Position numbers and translations under genes: made by a program. Shown here one piece after another: positions 26,705-38,545 of a DNA stretch of 64,000 nucleotides (position 1 is the first letter of the stretch; each line of letters starts with the position of its first letter). Below the pieces are notes generated by a model. The model worked only from the letters and a program-made list of their open reading frames with translations, had not been told where the DNA came from and did not search any database. Source of the stretch: Nautilus pompilius (lineage: Eukaryota > Mollusca > Cephalopoda > Nautilida > Nautilidae); assembly GCA_018389105.1 (NCBI GenBank), contig JACATO010000922.1:1-64000 (forward strand), given 5' to 3'.

Positions 26705-26745
<41 letters not shown>
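26548..26745. repeat. (CT)n array with TGACGTCA palindromes
   Basis: CT-rich repeat containing four perfect TGACGTCA octamers (26551-26558, 26596-26603, 26647-26654, 26701-26708), each in the context CTGTACTGACGTCATCTCTC. The repeat unit is about 45-54 bp and is set mainly by the length of the CT run. It ends in pure CT. Confidence 0.92.
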
Positions 26746-26749
<4 letters not shown>

Positions 26750-28980
26750 ACTAATACAAAATATTTCTAATTTTCAGACAAAGCGTAGAATCTTCCAAAC
26801 TTCTTGGTACATAAAATACGATAAAGTTGTCTAACTCGTTTAAAATAATCCTTATCCTTATTTATGTAATGCTAATTAATTAATCTTTTTAATTATTACG
26901 GTAATTCTATCACCCTAGAATAAATATCGTTATTTTGCTCTCTTTATTTTACGGGACCTATCACCGTTTTTCTTGACATGCCTTGTACCCACCAGAAGTT
27001 TTACAAACATTTTTTAAAGCGCATCTGCTATCAGAAAAATAAGCTACTTAAAAACTATATTTCCTGAGATTTCGCTGAAGTATTTTTGTTGTTTTCCTCC
27101 AAAGTCTCTTAGGCAGAATCCGTCGCTGAAGTTTCCTACTTTCGCTACAAAAAAGGCCACGCTGATGTTTAGCAGGGATCATTATGAACTTCAGATGTTC
27201 GAAGATTTTTTGCTATTTTCCCAAGTGAGTCTCATCAACCTCCGGCTAAAGTTAGCTGAGCAGACGTTTTCTCTTCGGGTTTCAAAGTAAAGTAAAATTA
27301 ACCACCTTGTGGCAATACTATATATATATATATATATGCAGTTCTAAAACCAAGGCTTTATTTCTATGCTCAAAATAATTAGTTTATAATGAAGCTGGAA
27401 AGGAATGAAGATTCAACAAAATCTCATTCCGTTTTCTTTTACTTTTGTTGCTTTTACACTGGTGGAAAACAGAGGGTTAATATTCCAGTAAATGTGATAT
27501 AAAGTCAGTCTTTACCAGTAAATGCCAATCATTGTCATGTAAAAATGAAGTTTGCGTATCATGACTGAGTCAGTAAACACAAAATATTTTTTTGTATAAA
27601 TATTTGATTTATAATTTTTAATAAAACCAGATTTTTAAAAAAATCTGACCTCTGTTAAATTAATTTAGTACCCTACTAACATCAGTCAAGGTTCTTTTAT
27701 CCTCAATAAATGGTTAAAATAAATTTGTTTCTTTGCTTTGTCTTTTAAAAATTTATTTAAATGCTTTTAAATGTCGCTTCAGTTTATTTTTTGTTAATAA
27801 TTTCTACTGATCAGCTTATTCACCTCATATTCATAAACCTCTGCCGTGTACTTTTTTGTTATCGGTTTTTAATATACTACCTGTCAAAAAGTGAAGGACC
27901 GGCTTAAATCTTGTCTTGTTTTGTAACCACACAATCTTAAATGTTTTATTCAAAGAGATTAAACAATGCAATTAAAAACTGGGTGATTTATTTCATTCCT
28001 TTTAAAGTCTATTAATTGTTTGTTTTTTTTTAAAAAAAATAATATCAGGTTGTGTTGATGCTTTAACCGATCTTCGGTAATTACCCCTAGTAACAAAAAT
28101 ATTTTGTTTCTATTCACATATTTAAAAATCGGTAAATATTTAAGAAAAAAAATACAATTAGATCTCTCATCAAGGTTCTGACATCCAAACAAGATAAATT
28201 ATAATATTTGAATTGAAACCAGGATACATTTTATGAGGCGAAAAATCAAAGTTGGAATATTTTCATTCAGATTTGAAATCAACCATCCGTGCAGAATACC
28301 GGTGTTGATCCGACCGTGAAAAACGCGTGGGGCTGGAGAGATATACAAAGTTGTCATTACTAAGGGTTAAATCAACAAAAAAGGTAGCGTGCATCAGCGA
28401 TAATTGCTCAACCTGTGCTGAGTGATGCCGATTTGAAAAGTAGTAGTGGTGCATATCTACCCAAGAGGGTACGTATAGGGTTAATAAATGCGATATTCCT
28501 ATCCCTGATACTTTTTTTTGTATCTGCTGAATGGAAATGCATTCCAATGGTAAGATTATGTTCTCAGACCTAGATATAAATCAAAAGAGAACGGGGCGGA
28601 GAGCTGGGAATTTCGAGCAAAGGTAAATATTGCAGCCATTATAGTTAATGCCTATGAATATCAGCATATATTCTAAATGCTCAGCTGACTCTTAGATGAA
28701 GCGAAGAAAAGGGCAGAACCCCGGGCCTAAACAAATCTTTTAATGTATGAAAAATGTATCTATCCAGCAAAGACTTTTGTAGTATGTTCGGATGGCGGGG
28801 TTGGGGAAGATGCGAACTTGTTAGATGGTATATATATATATAGCAATAGAGTCTCTGGAAAGCAGCTTGGTGGAGATTTTTCTTTTGGAATTGCAAATGA
28901 AATCAACCAAGATTCATCCCATCGTCCCCTGCACGAAAGTCTTCGATTTTTTTCCCTCTAATTTTCTTTCTTTTTTTCTT
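26746..28980. other. AT-rich unassigned sequence
   Basis: No gene recognised. Short AT tract near 27318-27338. The stretch 28300-28980 looks like interspersed repeat material but matches no family I recognise. Confidence 0.35.
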
Positions 28981-28984
28981 CTGA

Positions 28985-29505
28985 AGAGTCACTTATGCAA
29001 CGGGAGGACGAGTACTGTTGTGAAGCAGGATTTGACCTCTTCGATTCACCAATGACGGCTGTCGTTGGGAGAGTTTCTGATAAACAACGTTTAATTCACG
29101 ACAGTACCTTTCAGCTGTGATGGTTTTTGTTTCTTATGACAAGCGAAGAGCAGATCTCCAATCGACGATTGTGTTGTTGTTCATTCAACTCGTGAGGCAC
29201 CCACCTGTGAAGCCTTTTCACCTCGCCGATTGCATCAAGAAGTTTGGAAACAGTTGCAGTGCTTACGTCACGGTCTCCAGAAATTTCTCGCACAGTTTTC
29301 CTTGGATCGGCTTCAACTGAGGCTCTCAGACGGTCGTCATCGCAGCTGGAAGGATGTCAGCTACGTTCCTTATCTTCGAGACTCGCATCCCCTGATCGAA
29401 ACTCTGATAACCATTGCAGCTGTGTCCTCGCCCCATACCTGCTTAATGTTACGAGTTGCCTCGCTCGCTTTGTGGCTCAGTTGGAACTCGTGAAGTAAAA
29501 TGGCA
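28985..29505 (-). pseudogene. mariner transposase remnant, internally deleted
   Basis: Minus-strand pieces of a mariner transposase of a lineage different from the one at 19 kb. HEFQLSHKASEATRNIKQVW (29420-29480) is the first helix-turn-helix. LLDAIGEVKRLHRWVPHELN (about 29190-29250) is the linker with the family-typical WVPHEL motif, followed by RRLEICSSLVIRNKN. The text then jumps to YCRELNVVYQKLSQRQPSLV and LLHNSTRPPVA. About 65 residues containing the first catalytic aspartate are missing, and the second aspartate is replaced. The element ends without the last catalytic block, and no terminal repeats were found. It is a long-dead fragment. Confidence 0.75.
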
Positions 29506-30018
29506 TGAAAAACGTTGCTATCCAAGCTTCATCCAGAACCCTGAAATAAATATCCATTTTATAGTTTTCAGAAAGGTAGGTTTTGCATAATGTATGCCAA
29601 GGCACAGGCTACAAGACAATATATAACTTACACGCAAAAAGTGAACCCCAAATTCACATAATATAAAAGGCTACAGAACTCTTTTTTTAGCGACCTGATG
29701 CATAAGGTCGCGCTATTCGGTACTTTCGTTTTAAGCTTTTTCTTTTTCAGATCTTTAAGTCCATTATTTTTTTTTTTAAAAATTCTTTGTCGCAAATAGT
29801 TTACCAGCTGTGCTATGGTGGCATCGAAATGGTTAAAATAACGACTCGGCTTACTTAGAATATATATCCGACAGATCTGAAACGACTTTACGTCATTCCG
29901 TCGTTAATCATTAATTAGCAGCAGCGGGGAGAAAAATAATTTATATATAATTATAAGAGTTTTATAATTTCCTGAAACAAGCTACTAAAGGAGACTTGCC
30001 TCTTTCCTGGCTATAGAG
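29506..30018. other. unassigned sequence, no gene recognised
   Basis: AT-biased sequence flanking the hAT element. The last 8 bp (30011-30018, CTATAGAG) form its left target-site duplication. Confidence 0.4.
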
Positions 30019-32699
30019 CAGTCATGAACAACCCGCAGCCCGCGGACCGCATGGGGCTTTGGCAAAGTAATTTTATTTTCCTGTTTTTTCTTCCGGTGAC
30101 CGTATAGCCAGCCACCTGCCGCCCGCAGGCCTGTCTCCCACGGCAGGCACTCCTCCCGTTCGCGTCACAGGCCTCTGCGGTAAATCACACTGGCATCACC
30201 GGCCCCTCCCCCCACCACCCCGCGGCTCCCTGTCTCTCCGCCGCCATGATGGAAGCGCGGACAATACACGCTGGTGACGGAAGCTGTAATCTAACTGCTA
30301 CCGCACTAGGGTTGATGGAATCGAGCCGCGCTCCTAACGCCATTTGGGCCGGTGTAAAGACTTCAAGTTACCCCTCGGTAATTTGAAATCGATTTCATCC
30401 TACCTCCCGATAATCTGAAGGCAATTTGAATGAAGCTACCGGGTTGATAAGGTGAAGCGAGGGTAATCTGAAATTGCTACACCGGCAGCTAAAAGACTCG
30501 GACCTCGCGGCACGGACTAGACGGGGGACTCAGGCCGGACACGCACTAGCCAGCTCAGTTCTAGGCCAACTTGGGCACCAACAACCAGCAACGTTGTCAC
30601 GTTTCCGCAGCTAGGAGAGTGACGACTGGGTGAATCATCGTGTGTAGCAAATTCGTATGCACATGTCGGGATTTTTCAGACCATCAGACATGGCCTCAGA
30701 GAAGAAAAAGCGAAAAGTAGAGGATGAATCAAGCAAATTGAACGATATGTGGGCCTCAGTATTTCTTCACCAGTGTTAAAGAGACTGCAGTATGCTTAAT
30801 TTGCATTGAATCTGTGGCTGTCCTTAAAGAATATAATGTCAGGAGACATTATGGTACAAAGCATGCATCTAAATATGGTATCCTTCAGGGCCAAATGCGG
30901 AAAGATAAGGTGCGGGAATTTGAAAAACATCTTACAGGCCAACAAAATCTCTTCAAGAAAAGCCACTGCTGAGGCGGACATTTCGGTGCGTGCCGGTTAT
31001 TTGGTCTCCAAAATCCTGGCAAAACGCATGAAGCCCTTTGGTGATGGCGAGATGGTGAAGGAATGCCTTGAAGCTGTGGTAGCATTTCCTGAGAAGGCTA
31101 TTATTTCAAAAATTAGCCTTTCAAGGTTTACTTTGGGTAGGAGGGTTGATGACATGTCAAAGAACATTGAAGACATCCTGAAATGCAGAGCATAAAATTT
31201 CAAGTGGTTTTCCATAGCATTGGGCGAGAGCACTGATGTGTCCCATGTAGCTTAATGGTTGTCTTCATTCGAGGCATTGATGCTGAATTTAACATGACCG
31301 AGGAGTTAGCGGGTATGGTGGGAATGATGGGCACAACAACCGGTGCAGATTTGAAAGAAGAGTTCATGAAAGTACTGAAGCGGTTGGGGTTACCTTTAGA
31401 GAGGCTGAGTGGCATTGCAACTAATGGGGCCCCATTAATGGTTGGAAAGAACAACGGCTTGACAACTCTCATCTCTCAAGAAGCTGGGGCTCTGACTGGT
31501 CAAGAGTTAATTTTGTATCACCGTTTGTTGCATCAAGAGCACTTATGTGCAAAATCTCTGGGGATGGAAAATGTTGTTGCAGTTATTGTGAAGCTTGTGA
31601 ATTTCATCAGATCAAATTGATTCAATCATCGCCAATTCAGAGAGTTGCTGAGTGACATGGCATCTGATTATGGAGATGTGGTTTATTATGCTGAAGTGCG
31701 AAGATGACTAAGCCATGGTCAGATGCTCAAGCGAGTTTCTGATTTGAAGGAAGAAAGTGAATTCTTCTTAGATATGAAGGGGAAGCTAGTGAAGGAATTT
31801 GGCGATAGTGAAGGGATTTGCGATTTTGCGTTTTTGATCAACCTTACTCAGCATCTCATTGAACTGAATCTGGGACTCCAAGGCAAGGATCAGCTCATCC
31901 ATGCCATGTTTGACAAGATCAAGGCGTTTGAATGCAAGTTGTCGCTGTGGGAATCACAACTTCGCTCCAATAACCTTGTTCATTTTGAAACGTTGAGGAA
32001 GGAGAATCCAGATAATTCTGAAAAATATGCAGGAGAGATTTGGCAACTCAAAGATAAATTTCACTTCCGTTTTCAAAATCTCAGAAGATGCGAGGGATAC
32101 CTTCAACATCTTTTCCATTCCTTGCGATATCAGTGCTGAAAGTGCACCTCCAGAGCTTCAAATGGAGCTGCTTGATCTTCAATGTAGCACTGAACTGAGA
32201 ACAAAATTCCACGATGTGCCACTCCTTGACTTTTACAAGCTCTACCTACCAAGGAAGAGTTTTTCCTAATTGTCAAACCATGTTCTGAAGATGGTAAGCT
32301 TGTTCGGCGGCACTTACATCTGTGCGCAGTTTTTTACAAAAATGCAGGTGCTGAAGAACAAGCATCGAAATCGGCTGGGAGGCGAACGCATGGAAAGCTC
32401 TTTGCGCATCGCAACGTCTCAGATCGAGCCGGACGTAGAAAGACTTGTGAAAGAAAAAGAGTGTCAAGTGTCTCATTAAGCTGCTTAAAAAGTAGTATGA
32501 ATAAAAATCGTAATATAAAATACATTTTCTTTTATTTTGGCATAAAATAACTTTTATGTCATAAAAAGAGTGGTTATGGAGTATGTTGGTACTCACCAGG
32601 TTTAAAGCCTGCAATTCCGTAAGAAAAAATGGATTTGACCCGCCAGAAGCCTACGAAGTTCACTTGCGGCCCGCATCCAGAAAAGGTTGCTCATCACTG
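30019..32699 (+). mobile_element. hAT transposon (GTF2IRD2/Charlie-like) with target duplication
   Basis: A 2.68-kb element bounded by imperfect terminal inverted repeats. The left end, CAGTCATGAACAACC at 30019, pairs with the right end, CAGTGATGAGCAACC read on the minus strand from 32699. The flanking octamers CTATAGAG (30011-30018) and GTATAGAG (32700-32707) agree at seven of eight positions, as expected for an 8-bp hAT duplication. The first 600 bp are GC-rich and non-coding. A transposase pseudogene occupies most of the remainder. Confidence 0.88.
30689..32479 (+). pseudogene. hAT transposase pseudogene (GTF2IRD2-like)
   Basis: The start is placed at the ATG of MASEKKKRKVEDES (30689). 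The frame then breaks repeatedly. Recognisable family blocks follow in order: SFRAKCGKIR and neighbours in shifted frames, FNMTEELAGMVGMMGTTTGA (about 31290-31349), SGIATNGAPLMVG, MASDYGDVVYYAEVRR (31657-31704), and FAFLINLTQHLIELNLGLQG. The carboxy-terminal hAT dimerisation segment is FGGTYICAQFF...KNKHRNRL. The first catalytic aspartate of the LDEST block is glycine (ALGESTDV, near 31220), and the TDGAP aspartate is asparagine. The enzyme is dead even apart from its many stops. Mammals domesticated this lineage in GTF2IRD2; here it is simply a decayed transposon gene. Confidence 0.85.
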
Positions 32700-32707
32700 G
32701 TATAGAG

Positions 32708-32880
32708 CGTCCTCCGCCCTCGGTTCCTCTGTCTGACTACCTACACCCTAGCAGCAACTGGAGCGATGCCAGTAAAGTACCTCGCTCCATGGTCACACCA
32801 ATGTGTCAGCAGCGGGAATCGAACCCAGAACCCTTAGGTTCTGAAGCCAACGCACTCACCGCTGAGCCACATTGTTTGGC
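32708..32880 (-). mobile_element. tRNA-derived SINE
   Basis: On the minus strand 32805-32870 reads as a tRNA-like head. GTGGCTCAGCGGTGAGTGCG contains a good A box. GGGTTCGATTCCCG, about 35 bp later, is a near-consensus B box. A unique tail follows to about 32708, where the hAT target duplication begins. The element therefore abuts, or was interrupted by, the hAT insertion. It differs from the SINE-like piece at 9.8 kb. Confidence 0.6.
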
Positions 32881-32989
32881 GGAAGAGAGATGTGACAAGC
32901 GAGCTCGTCTCAGCCTCCTTTTTTTTCTTAAAGAAAACCTATTCCCGTTGGTTCTCATATCCGCTCTCGCTAGAAATAACGCCGGCACC

Positions 32990-33420
32990 CACCTCTCTCT
33001 CTCTATACTGACGTCATCTCTCTGTATTGACGTCATCTTTCTGTATGACGTCATCTCTCTGTACTAACGTCATCTTTCTGTATGACGTCATCATCTCTCT
33101 CTATATATACTGACGTCATCTCTCTTTACCGACGTCATCTTTCTGTATGACGTCATCATCTCTCTCTATACTGACGTCATCTCTCTCTCCATCTCTCTCT
33201 CTATGACGTCATCTCTCTGTACTAACGTCATCTTTCTGTATGACGTCATCATCTCTCTCTATACTGACGTCATCTCTCTCTCCATCTCTCTCTATGACGT
33301 CATCTCTCTGTACTAACGTCATCTTTCTGTATGACGTCATCATCTCTCTCTCTATGACATCATCTCTCTGTACTAACGTCATCTTTCTGTATGACGTCAT
33401 CATCTCTCTCTCTCTCTCAT
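32990..33420. repeat. (CT)n array with many TGACGTCA palindromes
   Basis: About 430 bp of CT-rich repeat containing 13 perfect TGACGTCA octamers plus variants TAACGTCA (four), CGACGTCA and TGACATCA. A higher-order unit of about 60-100 bp, with the sequence CTGTACTAACGTCATCTTTC between sites, is repeated at least three times. ORFs through it are artefacts. Confidence 0.93.
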
Positions 33421-34384
33421 TCTTAGTGTAACTGAGATTCTTTCGTTAATAGCATAATTTTTTTTTTTAAATCTTCACTGTTGTTATCTCTTTGTTGGTA
33501 AAGGGTATTTACAATTAATTGCAGCAGACTGCAGACAGTTTGTTAAAGGGTAGTTGGACTGCTCGAATGCTAAGAACACCCTTATCAGCAAGTTGGGTAG
33601 GTGGTATCTCTGGGTTTTATTCCAAAACCCATCCCCTTTTTTTGATTGCACGGGTATAGTAATTAATACTGGAATCTGAAAACCAACGAAGCCTTTTAAT
33701 TGAAAGAGTATTTTAAAGCTGGAAAACTGATCTGAAATAACAGATAGCCAAAAGGAAATTCGTAAAACAAGGTGATGCTTTAATAATGTCAAAGTGGATT
33801 TGGCTGGTAGTGTTACCTGGGCGATTCTGTAATTAAGGATGTAGGAAAAAATCGTATTTAGCATAAAGGGTGCACAATGTATTGGTGGTAGTGGTGTGTG
33901 TGGGTGTGTGTGTACCTATACACATTTTTGATTTCGATTTTACAAGGCTGCACAACATGACAATCGGTTTCAGTTCCTGGTTTTATATTTAATTTATCTC
34001 TTTTTCCAGAACTTTGTTTGATTAAAAATCCATAATCCCAGCAAAATCATTATGTAAACCAGCCAAGTCACCTATCGGTAAATAAATCATTATTCGTGGC
34101 CATCTTATAATTTCAAGCTTTTCTCATAATTATAGATCAGCGACTTGTTTCAATGAATGTTAGATTTAAATCATTTCGAAACACGGGATGCCTTAGTGTT
34201 TACCCCATGTATCAATGCCTACTATTAGTTTTAATAATTATTAACCCTTACCACGCTTTGTACAAGATAATGAACTTCATTGTGAATTACTGCTATTGCT
34301 TTCTTTGATGGGCTAAAATGGCGCCTTGTGACGAAATTCCATAAGAAACAATGTTCTCCATCAGTTATTGGCCTTCGTTAGGCT
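33421..34384. other. unassigned sequence, no gene recognised
   Basis: No recognisable feature apart from a short GT tract near 33890-33912. Confidence 0.35.
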
Positions 34385-34745
34385 GGTTAATCCCAATGGA
34401 CGATTGAGGAAGAAGTTAAAGATGCACAATGGCAATGTGTGTGGACAACCGTCCGTAGAAGGAAGTCAGCCATGAACTTGAAAGGCCGTGGAAACTAATC
34501 AGCTAACTCTCTGAACACATTTCCTTTGTAAAAGTCAGCGTCTCGACATCTACCAACAGAAGACGTCAAAGAGGTTTGGACCGATTAGCCAAGTGACACC
34601 AAGAAATGGCTTGGTTAAACGTGGCAACAAGAAAAGCTGACTTGGCTGACTTAACAGCATCAGAACTAAACCCTTGGAGTGATGTACTGTCGTCATGAGA
34701 AAGTCGGTTTGAAATATTTGGGTTAAAAAGATGGGAGCGTATTAG
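34385..34745 (+). pseudogene. Tc1-like transposase remnant
   Basis: The plus strand contains a decayed amino-terminal and linker region followed by ESRFEIFGLKRWERIRQV near 34690-34740. This corresponds to the SDESRF-x-x-FG block that holds the first catalytic aspartate of Tc1 transposases; a stop codon replaces that aspartate. The upstream DVLSS segment matches the preceding VLWSDE block. The remaining two thirds of the protein are absent. No terminal repeats were seen. The call rests on one strong block, so it is less certain than the other Tc1 remnants. Confidence 0.5.
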
Positions 34746-34870
34746 ACAGGTATAAATGAAACTGTTTGGCCTACAAATAATCGCAGTAATGGGAATGTGA
34801 GAACATGTTGTTCACACGGTTATTCTGCTGAAGACGATAAAACCTGATGGGATTCTCATTTAAAAAAAAA

Positions 34871-34980
34871 ATGGAGAGAGAGAGAGATATGACGTCAGTA
34901 GAGAGGGAGAGAGAGAGGTATATGACGTCAGTAAAGAGAGATATGACGTCAGTAGAGAGGGAGAGAGAGAGAGAGAGATG

Positions 34981-35026
<46 letters not shown>

Positions 35027-35081
35027 GTCAATACAGGGAGAGAAAGAGGAAAGACAGAGAGAGAGAGAGAGAGAGAGAGAC
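34871..35081. repeat. (GA)n array with TGACGTCA palindromes
   Basis: GA repeat with four perfect TGACGTCA octamers (34890-34897, 34923-34930, 34944-34951, 35023-35030), three of them in ATATGACGTCAGTA context. Opposite orientation to the 33.0-kb array. Confidence 0.92.
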
Positions 35082-37283
35082 TCGGCAGATTTTAGTTTAT
35101 CCGTCTCGTTCCATATTCATAAGTTTCTTTTTCAAATCGTCCTTTCTGTTTCGATTCCCCAGACAGTAACCATATGCAAGCCAATATTTATTTAATTCTT
35201 TTAAGTCTGCCAGAAGAAAAAATATTGATCTCATATTTCGCGTGTGAATTCTTTAACTTTATTATTTAATAAGTCGGGTTTTTTCTTCTTTTTTTAAAAA
35301 AAAAGCTAAAAGTCAGTCGCGTATTTCTGCTTATATTCGGTTTAGCGACGAATCGTGACCGGGTTTCGATCATCAACCACTCGGGCTGTCCGCTACACTT
35401 CACTTTAAAGTTATTTTTTCATTGTCAAAGTTCCCTTCCTTCTTTCTTTTTTGCGCCTATTTACGGAAACGGAGCTGGATGCGGACGGAACTAACTGCCG
35501 TTTCGCTGGTGCGGAGAGATATCTGAAACTAGGTCTCGCCAGCGACTCCGGTGGTAAACATGGAGATAACTTGATGAGTTTGTTACGGCGTTACGCTCGG
35601 CCCTAACGCCACTCGTACGGTTCGCTGAGCTTCTACCTGGTATCGGCGGGAGGGATCCCTTAGATCCCTTATTCCTTGTTTCATTGAAGAGCCTGCGGTT
35701 GGAGCAGGTATATGACGAACCGCTGCTCGTTCGCGTCAATTATTCCGCACTTCCGGCGTCTCACGCTCGGGTCTCCGCTGATAAGACTCCGGTCGGGTGA
35801 ACGTATCTAAAGCCTTTTCACGCTTCGATGATATCACGGCTCTTTTTTTTTTTTCTCCGACCCGTCGAGGCGGCAGAAGTTGTCAGAAACCCTGCCTGCA
35901 ATTCTAACTAGCGACTACGTTGGCGATTTCCTGGGATTTTTCGGGCTGTCTACGGTTAGACTGTTAAAGAAGCAGCAAAACTCTTTCACGTTCGGCCCAG
36001 CCATTAGAAAACACATTTAAGAGCACAATTATTCGAAAAAAAATAAGGCAAGAATACGTTTCTTATGGTTTACTCGCCATCTCTTGAGAGCACCATAAAA
36101 GCCAAACTCCGAAACGTAGAGGAACCACCAAGATAAAATACCGGCGTGAAGACGGGAAATGGAAGTACTTTCATATCTGGATGAAGTCTCTCAACGCCGT
36201 CCAATTCAATCGCTCATCGTGCCTGGCCAATAACTGCCGCTAGAGGACGCTCGAAACGTTTCCTCAATCAGCTACGGCGAAGTACCCTTTGAATGCATAC
36301 ATTAGAGAAGCACTTTATACTTAGTCGCCGATTTCTTCCAGGACTAAGTTACTCGGAGCTGCCATGTCTGAAGGTCCGAGTTCAAACCCATATCGAGGCC
36401 GGATCAGTTTAGCGAATCTTCCTGGGCACGGTGACTCCCTGTTTTTCTTCATCACCCGTTTGCGTGGGCTTTCCCGTGGCTAAATCCGTTTTCCTTTCTC
36501 GCCTACAAATAAAAGAATTTTGTAGGTACTTTCCGATGTGGTAGTTTTGTGGATCTGCCCCGGATATCCCGGATACAACCGTAGCGTCGTGACCTCCGAA
36601 CTTGAAAGCGGTATCGTTCAAAATTCGCCACTAATTCATTTTAATGAGAAAAAATGTTCCATCGCCATAATCTATTTAAGAAATCTGCTTAAAAACGCTA
36701 GTATTTCATGTAAACATAAACTTAAAATGCAATTCTTACTAAATGTGAATATTAGATGTAAGAATGGTCACAGTTTAAATGAGAAACTACTTGATTGCAG
36801 AAATTCTAACATGTGAGCGATCTTTTAAGACATGCATGGAAGTGTATTTAGTAAAATTTGATTTAATTAATCCCCATTTAAAACCTAATAACAAAAGAGA
36901 AGATCAATAAGTCACCAGCAAGACGAAAGCGGAGAATGTCTCCTCGCTACGTTCTACGGAAATATTTACTGGTAGCCTAAGATCGATTGGTATTTCAATG
37001 AAGCTAACATCGTTTTCTTTTTCTTTTTTTTTTCAATTTACATTTATGAATTTTAATAGATCCCCCCACCAGTGGATCCCTTTTGTACAAATTAATAGAC
37101 AACATAAACATGATATAAGATTTTATGTATATCTTCTAATAAATTATCAGGAAATTTCGGACGAAATCACGATCCAATTTTAATGATCCAGTGCCAGATT
37201 TTGACAGATAAGCAGAACCATTTTTTTTAAGGAATACACAGGCATCACGTTTAATATTGATCTAGTTCATGTGTGATGTGATC
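35082..37283. other. unassigned sequence, one tRNA-like patch
   Basis: No gene recognised. CpG-richer part at 35460-35900. A tRNA-like patch at about 36335-36385 has a B-box-like GAGTTCAAACCC but a poor A box. Confidence 0.3.
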
Positions 37284-38003
37284 TCTGACGCCATTTACAT
37301 GGATGTTATTATTTTCTGACGCCATTTACATGGACGTTATTATTTTCTGACGCCATTTACGTGGACGTTATTATGTTCTGACGCCATTTACGTGGATGTT
37401 ATTATGCTCTGACGCCATTTACGTGGACGTTATTATTTTCTGACGCCATTTACGTGGACGTTATTATGTTCTGACGCCATTTACGTGGATGTTATTATGC
37501 TCTGACGCCATTTACATGGACGTTATTATTTTCTGACGCCATTTACGTGGACGTTATTATGTTCTGACGCCATTTACGTGGATGTTATTATGCTCTGACG
37601 CCATTTACGTGGACGTTATTATGCTCTGACGCCATTTACGTGGACGTTATTATGCTCTGACGCCATTTACGTGGACGTTATTATGTTCTGACGTCATTTA
37701 CGTGGACGTTATTATGCTCTGCCGCCATTTACGTGGACGTTATTATGCTCTGACGCCATTTACGTGGACGTTATTATGTTCTGACGCCATTTACGTGGAC
37801 GTTATTATGCTCTGACGCCATTTACGTGGACGTTATTATGCTCTGACGCCATTTACGTGGACGTTATTATGTTCTGACGCCATTTACGTGGACGTTATTA
37901 TGCTCTGACGCCATTTACGTGGACGTTATTATGTTCTGACGCCATTTACGTGGACGTTATTATGCTCTGACGCCATTTACGTGGACGTTATTATGCTCTG
38001 ACG
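37284..38003. repeat. 31-bp minisatellite, about 23 units
   Basis: Head-to-tail 31-bp units built around TGACGCCATTTACGTGGACG plus a TTATTATG(T/C)TC end. Early units have TTTTC, CATGG and GGATG variants, while later units are more uniform. One unit near 37690 has TGACGTCA in place of TGACGCCA. The array ends at TCTGACGTCC near 38002. Confidence 0.97.
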
Positions 38004-38458
38004 TCCAAACAGCCGGATTTAATAAATCATTTAATTTATTTTTCAAATTATATATGTCGCCAGTAAATGATTTGACGGAAAGCATAGGCAAAGGCGTTTG
38101 CTACGAAAATATCCCAGATGACGAGTTTATTGGGGGACCCAGCTTGGCTCGGCGACCCCTCTTCCTCCCCTCCTGCGGCATAGTTTCTTCTCGCACTTAT
38201 GCACCAGCCCCGTTTTGCGTTTTCTTACACTGGTGTCTCACACCTACTCCCCGTGGGCGAGTCTAGGTGTCAGGCTATAACCTCGGCTGGTTACCGGAGC
38301 GCAGCCTGGAAAGTTTCCATCACTATACACCGGTATACTGACATCGGGATAATTACTTTATAACTTTTAAAATGCTATAATTTTTAAAAAAAATGTTTAA
38401 TAATATTAGTGAGAATTAATAAGTTAATCAAAAACATCTTACAACAAAGTATATAAAC

Positions 38459-38460
<2 letters not shown>
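38004..38460. other. unassigned sequence
   Basis: No recognised feature. Confidence 0.35.

Positions 38461-38543
<83 letters not shown>
38461..38543. repeat. (AT)n microsatellite
   Basis: About 80 bp of AT dinucleotide repeat with one ATAATA interruption; it is self-complementary. Confidence 0.95.
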
Positions 38544-38545
<2 letters not shown>

